From positions 1 to 36,898 of the forward strand of contig JALVVL010000014.1 in assembly GCA_027023425.1 (NCBI GenBank): a DNA stretch of 36,898 nucleotides, read 5' to 3'. The translations under genes were made by a program, and so were the position numbers. Shown piece by piece: positions 21,701 to 28,900 of this stretch (positions within the stretch are counted from its first letter, which is position 1; each line of letters begins with the position of its first letter). Source of the stretch: Anaerolineales bacterium. Lineage in GTDB: Bacteria > Chloroflexota > Anaerolineae > Anaerolineales > DRMV01. The notes beneath the pieces were generated by a model. That model had not been told where the DNA came from and did not search any database. It was given only the letters and a program-made list of their open reading frames with translations.

Positions 21701-22158
21701 GGAGGTACATCCTGCTGGTCAGTGTCGTTGTCGCCAGCAGGATCATCTGAGGAAAATTTGTATCCATCCGGAGCGGTGACCGTCAAAGAGCCAAAATCCG
21801 GCACTTCTATGGTGTATTTGCCGTCAGAGTCGGTGGTAACACAAGTGTTGGTGCCGGTAACACAAACCTGTACACCCGGAAAGCCGGTTTCCAAGCCAGC
21901 ACCGGGGACGTTAGGGTCGCCGTAGGTATCAGGAGGGTTGTTGCCGGTTTTGGCCTGTGTGAGGATGTTAACCCCCAGCCCATGCGGGCCGACTGAGGGG
22001 TCAAAGCCCATGTAAGTATCGGCATTGAGGTCGCGCCATACTGTACCTGTAACTGTCACACTTCTGGCTGGTGCCGCCGAGCCAACTGATAAAGGTAAAA
22101 GCACAGCCATAGCGACCAACAAAACCAGAGAGGCTAAAAGGGCTTTCTTTGGGTTCAT
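12241..22158 (-). CDS. Giant secreted DUF11/SdrD_B/GEVED protein with LPKTG and C-terminal sortase domain
   Basis: 3,305 residues from the ATG at 22158, chosen because GGAGG lies 8 nt upstream (22167-22171) and a signal peptide (MNPKKALLASL..., 1-30) follows; an in-frame ATG at 22215 would put 19 unlikely residues before it. An SdrD_B-like domain (33-140) is followed by a long DUF11-like adhesin region (to about 1285) and another SdrD_B module (about 1287-1440). Five GEVED domains start near 1449, 1788, 1955, 2289 and 2455, alternating with SdrD_B-like CVGxxVWxD modules near 1638, 2140 and 2657. Two DUF11/isopeptide-like domains (about 2817-3125) precede LPKTG (3137-3141). A sortase domain (about 3150-3305) ends the chain, with His3215, Cys3278 in TLITC and Arg3291 as likely catalytic residues. 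DWNGDGQF-type motifs suggest calcium binding. Surface anchoring or self-attachment is inferred from architecture. Confidence 0.93.
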   Translation of the reverse strand: MNPKKALLASLVLLVAMAVLLPLSVGSAAPARSVTVTGTVWRDLNADTYMGFDPSVGPHGLGVNILTQAKTGNNPPDTYGDPNVPGAGLETGFPGVQVCVTGTNTCVTTDSDGKYTIEVPDFGSLTVTAPDGYKFSSDDPAGDNDTDQQDVPPVPPAPWTAQISWDSIQQGKTNAGLRPLPEIQISYIDINGNSDDGVQGFETGTPPFNVYGGCPNTDYEDPNTAPPFSDTPPGDDCHHFDLTVRSNDIVTFVPSVTLDNAPDNGIDNVIIEMQFTPVDGADLEIISSSSTGIPTACGTGSDYNPQSQVIKDQNTGGIILICNVGNLKNAQVFASIGIKATGLSPHASRFTTEIRAYAAANDALPSPELPTPDINISAAPRFDLTKEGRSDESPQNGSALYGLIQDPTGDTDEMGVYAFYDTSIIADMSSDGKGITQIVEDPFTFKDIIDPAYAPYGAKVVWAMSDPWIMPHNGHGQLPYQDNMTADSGIWNGDPDTSIITVEGADTSGRHFPTVDYFGEPLAPFKVVVAGQVGTWIPYSAFFRSVDPNWQDGDPMIPGTYKITNCVGYFDPNGQDANGNPISNYLDGYEPGWDGDNEQASGNNCRTAYYTVTTDGSVEKRFANSHFKNGQHKYSIAPEYQWVCQPGDYNSYLPGQSGCDSGDGLVTSGQEFTSEVLITAHDAPLTDAEICETIDNSTYRLAHIPADAAQEVVGKYAWATYDDSGQPALDGGTATLGRRFATDWGYIIEFARFTPSSGRKTWQVNHHLGEAPDPTTHVIPVDNPQQQQAAKDCGASLTADGKLEWTTDPDAAGWDPGDIVMIRLRPDPNQNPQRKLGGGDRLLLWPYFVARSTFYSPDYPAEDGKPIPTGTLLPNVSNFAYDKDNDGVGDWDPYGYDATHHQGTDGTTSVNYGDRLIYRRLLLSIEKHAFKEGSTPYDDDLDEVFAGDQIRWSLLPAATNPGGQDLAENLTITDVLPKYTSYSASCSPPPPAGVSGPTIIPNTPNEGETTLIYTYDNPVPANQQLDPIVVCTNTDPFAPALTDVVNTVKIEADNVPYNAKLQEDNRTVRLLQKGRFAVEKSVDHSLDFQNDEQVWTMVWANTSDTLPFAAPDVIEVFPYNGDGQGSLSERETYFSDYHGTLTLTKTPPDPTVSGPDGTRTDTGHWYVTGDSPDTVSYDPTDTARNDLNSGSTHWCEVPSDSTAPPPPTDTQGRPCSAHTLADVTAIRWVSDHQLAKQETAEVSFTLQANDNEPNDLYVDRFAAYSATFNDPVRSNEPYVQVVGFSIGDLLWLDMNGNSKYDDGIDITAPAGVEVHLYDENDNLIGTTTTDENGRWFFEGLTDGNYDGSGKYVAGKYYVTVTNLPEGWAPAPSPEMDPDTDKNEDADHHAIESNGVVRSAGLMTLSATVNVDEDIIGDEPTGDNVKHLGNPMVRDDMTNFTLDLAFVSTLDYGDLPDTYGTTQASDGARHTISPDLYLGGCVDSDSDGHPVDDAGVMGVDGDDAAMGSMTEGTCAKENDDEDGIRLITPLVPGGEACVQVTAHNATGNVAHLYGWFDWNGDGQFSADEALNTGDFAGGSVALNGDVNNGEYCFTVPDTATFEGGKVYYRFRLTTAALTADDWKGAAPDGEVEDYYEPLYCVGNFVWNDGGSATEGVQDGTEPGISGVTLTLHWDGNDNGNFDDAEDRTYTATTDADGIYAFCGLLSDATGDGQADNYRVDVTPPDGMVLVPAGQGNDPGLDSDGDSTGKGPVFTVPPATDTDDAANDTDPNAYPDAQTNLAIDFGLVGYDFGDLPSPYKTTIADGGAEHEIAAVSNPILGTVGPDAETDGQPEANALGDDNNGVDDEDGVVLPAEFVAGKSYEISYTVGNASADTVVSAWIDWNGDGDFADAGEQILDNVSQTTDGTYTVDVTVPLNVARAVGVRFRIANESIPSPDGLVVSGEVEDYLVKAKETYDYGDLPDGYATTDADNGAKHLVSPTLYLGACVDGEYDGQPDATANGDDANVGYYTAGTCATAGDDEDGVRLITPLIPGAEACVQVTAHNATGNVAHLYGWFDWNGDGQFSAEEALNTGDFANGSVLIENDVTDAKYCFTVPNTATFEGGKAYSRFRLTTADLTAEDWKESAPDGEVEDYYAPLYCVGNFVWNDGGSATEGVQDGTEPGISGVTLTLHWDGNDNGNFDDAEDRTYTATTDADGIYAFCGLLSDATGDGQADNYRVDVTPPDGMVLVPAGQGNDPGLDSDGDSTGKGPVFTVPPATDTDDAANDTDPNAYPDAQTNLAIDFGLVGYDFGDLPSPYKTTIADGGAEHEIAAVSNPILGTVGPDAETDGQPEANALGDDNNGVDDEDGVVLPAEFVAGKSYEISYTVGNASADTVVSAWIDWNGDGDFADAGEQILDNVSQTTDGTYTVDVTVPLNVARAVGVRFRIANESIPSPNGLVGSGEVEDYIVGAKLSYDYGDLPDSFEPAGLSPAHAPLQPANHQLNVHLYLGACVDSDDGPFPDAQSGVLSGGDDHADAADTTDVQIGTCASPGDDEDGVTLVTPLIPGQQACVQVDAHNTTGNDANLYAWFDWNGDGQFTAAEQVNTGDFSGGVAIVPDGGVSAKQYCFTVPVGATFDGGEVHMRFRLTTADLTARDWNGSAPDGEVEDYWTPLACVGDYVWDDTEGQTANQQDDDDKPVAGLMVGMTWPGADGTFGTGDDVVTTVTTDSQGRYTFCGLTPDTTVQIKVPTLPDGLNQVVTADQGSDMVDSDATQPDGLGAAVILPPVTVPSLQDLAASSWLTGESGAEDASTQSDPALTHNYPDGRTNLSLDIGLRKVLGSADKSIEGTNQSFTDGNDVAIGEIITYESTFTMSPGTITNLKMTDILTRGLAFQQCESITTTGSITADAGSWDEICNSPTVSEYPAGSTDPVDQGRQIVWNFGTVTNSGTTDATITVRYQVVVLDVAGNVTGTDLDNQATWSWDSGSADASAPPVIVVEPRLTLTKDADPRVALPDEPITFTLTLEHTPESRTNAYDVQLVDTLPPQLEYVDASLQSVDGVVPTSMTYDPATRTITVLWDVIPLGQKAQISFKAKLTSPPGEVVTNTALGEWSSLPGDVSDPQSQYNEFSTERYYDPNDPVNNYGVIASVDVSARLPKTGFAPGRVTTIPVQKVAYDQLSGLVLEIPKLGLKLPIVGVPRNKDGWDLTWLWNNAGWLEGTAFPTWPGNTALTAHVYLPNGEPGPFVNLYTLEWGDKVIIHANGERYIYEVRAVKRVKPNDISVLGHKERDWVTLITCEGFDEKTDAYRWRLVVQAVLVKVEPEP
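14855..15735 (-). repeat. Internal 881-bp duplication, copy 1
   Basis: Appears identical to 16358-17238 at an offset of 1,503 bp (501 codons, in frame). It encodes an SdrD_B-like module (GNFVWNDGG...) followed by a cysteine-free GEVED domain (YDFGDLPSPYK...). Sequence on both sides diverges, so the identical core looks recently copied or homogenised. Confidence 0.9.
16358..17238 (-). repeat. Internal 881-bp duplication, copy 2
   Basis: Second copy of the block at 14855-15735, in the same frame and orientation within the same giant gene. Between the two copies lies a cysteine-containing GEVED domain (DYGDLPDGYATT...) that is not identical to its counterpart upstream of copy 2. Confidence 0.9.
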
Positions 22159-22392
22159 AATCTCATCCTCCGGATGGATGAAATTGAGCACAAAGCGCTC
22201 AGTATTTGCCGCCATCTCGCGGGGAATGTCTCATACGGCGAAACACACTCCCCTAAAGAAAAAAGCACATGGGTCATAAAAACGGCCCATGTGGCCGGTT
22301 GCGCCACCGGCTCCCTCCGGCAGCGTGGCGCCCAGTTCGCCGCCGAAGTTCACAGCCTCCACACACTCTTTAGGGGATAGCAATACAGGGGT
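22159..22392 (-). promoter_or_regulatory. Structured 5' leader (riboswitch-like candidate)
   Basis: About 234 nt lie between the expected transcription start and the ATG. A 10-bp closing stem (22367-22376 with 22250-22259) encloses three hairpins: 22342-22348 with 22315-22321 (one G-U pair, with an inner ggcg/cgcc stem), 22306-22311 with 22294-22299, and an 8-bp stem 22286-22293 with 22266-22273. This is a closed multi-way junction upstream of a second possible hairpin and the ribosome binding site. I could not match it to a riboswitch class that I know. The word agtgtgt follows both strands of the closing stem. Confidence 0.55.
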
Positions 22393-22398
22393 AGTACT

Positions 22399-22428
22399 AT
22401 TATACTAACTCAGCCGCTCAAGTGTCAA
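22399..22428 (-). promoter_or_regulatory. Consensus sigma-70-type promoter of the 12241-22158 gene
   Basis: On the minus strand TTGACA (22428-22423) and TATAAT (22404-22399) are both perfect and 18 nt apart. Transcription would start near 22392 and give a leader of about 234 nt before the ATG at 22158. Confidence 0.8.
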
Positions 22429-22467
22429 GCAAAATTATAGAAAGTAGCCCCTCATAAATCCAAAATC

Positions 22468-22504
22468 AAACAGCCCCCTGGAATTCCCAAGGGGCTGTTT
22501 TTTT
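22468..22504. terminator. Bidirectional intrinsic terminator
   Basis: Hairpin cagcccc(c)tgg-aatt-cc(c)aaggggctg (22471-22497), followed on the plus strand by seven T and on the minus strand by tttgatttt. It stands 20-odd bases behind the stop of the 22525-33024 gene and upstream of the promoter of the next giant gene. It resembles the hairpin at 12187-12217. Confidence 0.8.
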
Positions 22505-22524
22505 GCAGTTTGCAAACAGGGGCG

Positions 22525-22992
22525 TTACGGCTCAGGCTCAACCTTCACCAGCACCGCTTGCACCACCAAGCGCCAGCGGTAAGCGTCGGTTTTCTCGTCA
22601 AAGCCTTCGCAGGTTATCAAGGTCACCCAGTCGCGCTCCTTATGCCCGAGCACCGATATGTCGTTGGGTTTCACCCGCTTCACGGCACGCACTTCATAGA
22701 TGTAGCGCTCGCCGTTGGCGTGGATGATCACCTTGTCACCCCATTCCAGAGTGTACAGGTTCACAAACGGGCCGGGCTCGCCGTTGGGCAGGTACACATG
22801 CGCTGTTAGCGCCGTGTTGCCCGGCCAGGTCGGGAAGGCCGTGCCTTCAAGCCAACCAGCGTTGTTCCACAGCCATGTCAAGTCCCAGCCGTCCTTGTTG
22901 CGAGGCACACCAACGATCGGCAGTTTCAAGCCCAGTTTCGGAATTTCAAGCACCAAGCCACTCAACTGATCGTAGGCCACCTTTTGCACCGG
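22525..22992 (-). repeat. Sortase-coding 3' cassette, copy B
   Basis: Copy of 12241-12708 with no difference found over 468 bp; the first mismatch inside the gene is at 22993 (T against A). The 156 encoded residues are the sortase domain and C-terminus. Confidence 0.9.
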
Positions 22993-25900
22993 TATGGTGG
23001 TCACGCGGCCGGGGGCAAAGCCGGTCTTGGGTAGCCCCATTCGCACAGCGGCCTCAGCCTGAGCGCCATACACGTCCACATTGCTTGCGGGGTCGTAGCC
23101 GCGCTCGGTAGAGAGTTCATTGTACTGCGATTGCGGCTGGCTCACGTCGCCGGGCAGGCTTGTCCACGCCACGTTAGCGGAATTATTGATGACTACGCCC
23201 GAAGGCGCGCCCATCGTCGCCTTGAACTGTATCTTTGCCTCTTCTCCAAGCGGCATCACATCCCACACAACCGTAATCGTGCGGGTTGCGGCATCGTAGG
23301 ACATCGTAGCCGGTGTAGGCCCAGCCACTGCTTCAAGCGAAGCATCCACATACTGGAACGCCGGCGGCAACTTGTCGGTGACTACCACATCGTAAGCGTT
23401 GGTCTGGCTCTTGGGCGTATGTTTCACAAGAATTGTGAATGTAATGGGCTCATCGGGCAAAACTATGGTCGGAGAAGCCGACTTGCTTATGCTCAAATCC
23501 GGCTCCACCACCGTCACCGGCGGGGCAGAGGCCTCGTCGCTTCCAGCGTCCCACGACCAGACGGCTTTGTTATCCAAGTCTGCGCCCGAGGTGTTGCCCG
23601 CGCTGTCCAACACCACCACCGTGTAGGTGACGGTAAGGGTGGCGTCGTCGGTGCCGCTGTTGGTCACGGAACCGAAGTTCCACACCACCTGCCGGCCTTG
23701 GTCAACGGGGTCGGCGCTTCCGGCGGGGTAGGCGCTCACGGTGGGGTGCTGACAGATGCTATCCAGCGTGCCCGCGCTGGCGGTGATATTCCCCGTAGCC
23801 GTGATGCTCTCACACTGCTGGAAGGCTAAGCCCTTCGCCAGCACGTCGGTGAGTTTCAAGTTGTTCACCGTGCCCGGGCTCAGGCTCAGCGTTGCTTTGT
23901 AGGTGATAATTTCGCCCACGGCCACATCAGAGCCAGCGGTGAAGTCCTGATTGGTGGAGGAAACCTCCTTGTCGGAAAGGCTCTTCACCTTCCGCAGGCC
24001 AACATCAAAGGTCAGGTCGGTGCGGCCATCGGGGTAGTTGTGGGTGAGGGCAGGGTCGGCTTGGGTGCTGGCGTCTTGAGTAGCGTTTTCACCCGTCACC
24101 CAATTGCCCGCCGCCAGGTCGCTCAGGCCGGGCACGGTGATTGGCGGCAGGACGACCGCCGAGCCCAGTCCGCCAGACTGCGAGGCGTCGCTGTCGGTCA
24201 GGTCGGTGCCCTGGTCGGGCGTGACAGGCTGGTTCAGCCCATCGGGCAAGTTCGGGATGCTAATTTGCACCTGACTGGCGGGCGTCAGACCGCAGAAGGT
24301 GTAGCGGCCTTGGGCGTCGGTAGTGGTGCTGGTGGTGACGTCGTCGGCCGTGCCGAAGTTGCCGTCTTGCCCGGCCCAGGTCAAGTTCAGGGTCAGGCCG
24401 CTGATCGGCGCGTCGGCGGAATCTTGCTCGTTGGCCACCGAGCCATCGGTGTCGTCCCAGACGAAGTTGCCTACGCAAGCCAGCGGCGACCAGTAGTCTT
24501 CCACCTCGCCGTCGGGGGCGGTGCCCTTCCAGTCCGCCGCGGCCAGCGAAGCCGTGGTCAGGCGGAAGCGCATGTGCACCTCGCCGCCGTTGAAGGTGGC
24601 ATTGGCAGGCACGGTGAAGCAGTATTGCCGACCGCTGACGCCGCCATCCGGCACGGTGGCCGCGCCGCCGTTGAAGTCGCCGGTCGCCACCTGCTCATCG
24701 GCGCTGAACTGGCCGTCGCCGTTCCAGTCAAACCAAGCGTAGAGTTTGGCGTCGTTGCCGGTGGCATTGTGGGCATCCACCTGCACGCAAGCCTGCTGGC
24801 CGGGTAGCAACGGCGTCACCAAGGTCACGCCGTCTTCGTCGTCGCCAGCGGTAACGCAAGTGCCCTCGGTGAAGTAGCCGGTGTTGGTGTCGTCGCCGTC
24901 GGCTTGGGCGCTGGCCTGCCCGTCCAGTTCGCCATCCACGCAGGCGCCCAAGTACAGCGTCGGGCTGATGACATGGCTGGCGCCCTGCGCCGCGGCGGTG
25001 GTGCCGTAGGTATCGGGGTTGTCGCCCCAATCCAGCGGCTGCGGGCGGAAGCCGAAGTCGTGGGTTTCATCCACCTGCGCGTCGGGGAAGTTGTTAGGCC
25101 CGCCAGCCGCGCCGAGGTCGCCGTTGCCGTCTTCGGCCGTGGGCAGCGCGGTCACATCGGAAATTGTGAAGTCGTCCGTGCTCGGCGCGCCACTGGAAGC
25201 CTGCACGCCGTTGGAGTCTTTAGCCGGGTCGGCGCCCTGATTGGGGGCAACCGCCTGCGGCAAGCCGCTCGGCGGCGCCGCTTCTAAGCGGTAACTGCCA
25301 GCCGTCAGGCCGCAGAAGTAGTACTTGCCGCCGTTGGCCGTGGTGGCCGAAACCGCAATGTCGCTGGGGTCGGTAAACGAACCGTTGCCGTCGCCGTCCC
25401 AGCGCAGGGTGACGGCCGCGTTGTCCACGCCAGTGTCGTTGGCGTCCTGCTGATCCTGCGCGGTGCCGGTGCTGTCGTTCCACACCAAACTGCCCACGCA
25501 AGCCAGCGGTGCGACGTAGTCTTCCACTTCGCCGTCGGCCGCTTCGCCCGTGGGCGAAGCCAAGTCGTCTTGCGTCGTCAGCCGGAAGCGGTAGTAAACC
25601 TTCCCACCGTCAAACGTCGCCGTATCCGGCACGCTGAAGCAGTACTTCTGAGCCGTCACATCCCCTGCAATGGCAACCTTGCCGCCGCTGAAGTCGCCGC
25701 TATCCAACTGCTCACCGCTGTCAAACTGTCCGTTCCCGTTCCAGTCAAACCACCCGTACAGGTAAGCATTGCCGCCGGTGGCGTTGTGCGCGGTGACCTC
25801 AACGCAGGCCTCAGCGCCCGGCAGCAGCGGCGTCACCAAGGTCACGCCGTCTTCGTCATCGTTGGCGGTCGCGCACGTGCCCACCGTGTAGTCGCCTGCG

Positions 25901-28900
25901 CCAGTGTCGTCGCCGTCCGCTGTCGCACCGGGCTGGTTGGCACTCTCCGCATCCACACACCCGCCAAGGTACAAGTCCGGCCGCAGCGGGTGCGCCGCCG
26001 GCGTCGTCCCGTCAAACGTGCTCGGCAGGTCGCCGTAGTCTTCGTATTTCTTGAAGCCAAGGTCTTGCGTCCAGTCCGTGCGCGCATCCGGGAAGTTGTT
26101 GCTGTTGCCCGCGCTCACCGCGTCTTCGTTGCCGCTTTCGTTCAGCGGCATGTCGTTCCCGTCTTCCTTGATGTACCCCGGTGCCGCCGTGTAGTCCACC
26201 AGCAGGCTGAACTCATCCGCCGCCCAGCCGCTCGCCAAACTGTGCTCCGGCGTCGCGTTGGAGTCGTGGTCGGCCGCACCTACATTCTTCGTCACCGAGT
26301 AGTAGCCTGCCTTGGGCAAGACTTGAACCTGATATTTCAGCGCAGTGCTCACACCCGCTGGCAAGCCGCAGAACTGGTAGATGCCGTTGGCGTCCGTGGT
26401 TACCGTGCCCAAGATCACATCGTCGCTTTGGGCTGCCGTATCAGAGGGAGCAGTGTCTATAGTCCCGTTCGGGCCTGCCCACAGCAACCGCACCGCCATG
26501 CCGCTGAGCGGCAGGTCGTCGCTATCTTGCGTGTTCTCCGTGGCGCCGCTGTCTTCCCAGAGGTAGTTGCCGATGCAGGCTGCGGGCGACCAGTAGTCTT
26601 CCACTTCGCCATCGCTGGCCGGGCCAGCCCAAAGCGGGTCGCTGCCGCCGCGGGCGCTCAGGTCTTGCGTGGTCAAGCGCAAGCGGGCGTGGGTTTCGCC
26701 GCCCTCCAGCGTCAATTGGCTCAGCGGCGGCATGGTGAAGCACAGGGTTTGCGGCGCAGTGGGCGTTGTGCCGTCGGGAATCACCGCGTAGCCCTGCGTG
26801 CCAAAATCTTCGCCGGTCAACTGTTCGTTGTCTTGGAATTGGCCGTCGCCGTTCCAGTCCACCCACGCATACAGCCGAGCATCGTTGCCGGTGCTGTTCT
26901 TCGCCGCTACGGTGAAGCACGCCTTGCCGCCCGGCGGGCCGGGGGTGATCGCGCTCAGCAGACCGTCTTCGTCGTCATCCTGCAAGCATGTGCCCACGGT
27001 GTAGTAGCCGTTGTTGTGGTCATCGCCACCGCCGCCCAAGCCAGCGTGCGCTGAGGGCTGGCCGTCCAAGTCGGCGTCCACACAGCCGCCGAGGTAGAGG
27101 GAAGACGAAATCACATGGCTCGCGCCGTGAGAAGCCGCGGTGGTGGCAAACGTGTCGGGCGCGTCGCCCCAATCCAGCGGCTGCGGGCGGAAGCCGAAGT
27201 CGTGGGTTTCATCCACCTGCGCGTCGGGGAAGTTGTTAGGCCCGCCGGCCGCACCGAGGTCGCCGTTGCCGTCTTCTGCCGTGGGCAGCGCGGTGACGTT
27301 GGAGATGGTGAAGTCATCCGTGCTCGGCGCGCCACTGGAAGCCTGCACGCCGTTGGAGTCTTTAGCCGGGTCGGCGCCCTGATTGGGGGCAACCGCCTGC
27401 GGCAGGCCGCTCGGCGGCATGGCCTCTAAGCGGTAACTGCCCGGCGTCAGGCCGCAGAAGTAGTACTTGCCGCCGTTGGCCGTGGTGGCCGAAACCGAAA
27501 TGTCGTTAGGGTCGGTAAACGAACCGTTGCCGTCGCCATCCCAGCGCAGGGTGACGGCCGCGTTGTCCACGCCGGTGTCGTTGGCATCCTGCCGATCCTG
27601 CGCGGTGCCGGTGCTGTCGTTCCACACCAAACTGCCCACGCAAGCCAGCGGTGCGACGTAATCTTCCACCTCGCCGTCGGGGGCATCGCCGGCCCAATCC
27701 GAAGCGGTCAGCGAAGCCGTGGTCAGGCGGAAGCGGAAGTAAACCTTGCCGCCGCTGAAGGTGGCGTCGGCAGGCACGTTGAAGCAGTAAGTCTGGTCAG
27801 CAACACCGCCGCTGGGGATGGTGGCCGAGCCGCCGCTGAAGTCCACGCTGTTCAACGCCTCAGCGTCGCTGAACTGGCCGTCGCCGTTCCAGTCAAACCA
27901 GCCGTAGAGGTGGGCGTCTTGCGCCGGAACGAGCGCGTTGTGCGCGGTCACCTTCACGCAGGCTTTGGCGCCGGGCAACAGCGGGGTGGCAAGGGTAACG
28001 CCGTCCTCGTCGTCGCCCGCGGTAGCGCAAGTTCCGGCGGTGTAGTAGCCGGTGTCGCCGTCGTCGCCGGAAGCATCCAGCGGGGTCGCGGCGTCCAGTT
28101 CGGCATCCACGCACGAGCCAAGGTAAAGGTCAGGGTCAATGATGTGATTCGGGCCGCCCGAGGCTTTGGCGGTTTTGTAGGTGTCCGGCGCGTCGCCGTA
28201 ATCTTTCATCTCGGGGCGGAAACCGAAATCTATGCTTTCGTTGACCTGATTATCGGGGAAGTTGTTGGCAAAGCCCGCGCTGCCGGTATCCTGATTGCCG
28301 TTTTCGCCGGTCGGCAGGGCTGTGGCGTCGGTGATGGTGAACGGCGAGGCCACAAAGCCGTTGGTCACCGGCAAGCCGTTGGAATCGTGGAAACTGTCGC
28401 CCTGATTGGGCTCAACAGCCTCGGGCAAGCCAGTGGGGGCATTAGCAAGTTGTACCTGATAGGTATTGCCCGCAGTCAGGCCACAGAAGGAATACACGCC
28501 ATTGCTGTCGGTGGTAATGGTGTAAACCTTGTCGTCGTTTTGGGCGGCCTGATTGGGAGCAGTGTCTATGCTGCCATCGGGGCCAGCCCAAACCAAGCGC
28601 ACCTGCACGCCGCTCACGCCGGTGTCGTTGGCGTCCTGCTGGTCTTGGGTAGTGCCAGTGCTGTCATTCCAAACCAAGTTGCCCACGCAGGCCAGCGGGG
28701 TCATGTAATCCTCAACCTCACCGTCGGGAGCGCTGCCGCCCCAATCGGCGGCCGAGAGCGAAGCCGTGGTCAAGCGGAAGCGGAAGTAAGCCTTGCCGCC
28801 GCTGAAGGTCGCCGTGCTGGGCACGGTGAAGCAGAGCGTCTGGTTGTTCGTATCGCCGGTGGCGATGGTCGCCGAACCGCCGCTGAAATCGCCGGTGTTG

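Noticed and set aside
22159-22215. Upstream ATG at 22215 as start of the 3,305-residue protein
   Set aside because: It would place 19 residues before an evident signal peptide, whereas the ATG at 22158 has GGAGG at the right distance.
22240-22385. Assignment of the leader to c-di-GMP, c-di-AMP or cobalamin riboswitch
   Set aside because: I compared remembered conserved cores (for example the c-di-GMP and ydaO motifs and the cobalamin box) and none fits; only a general structured leader can be claimed.
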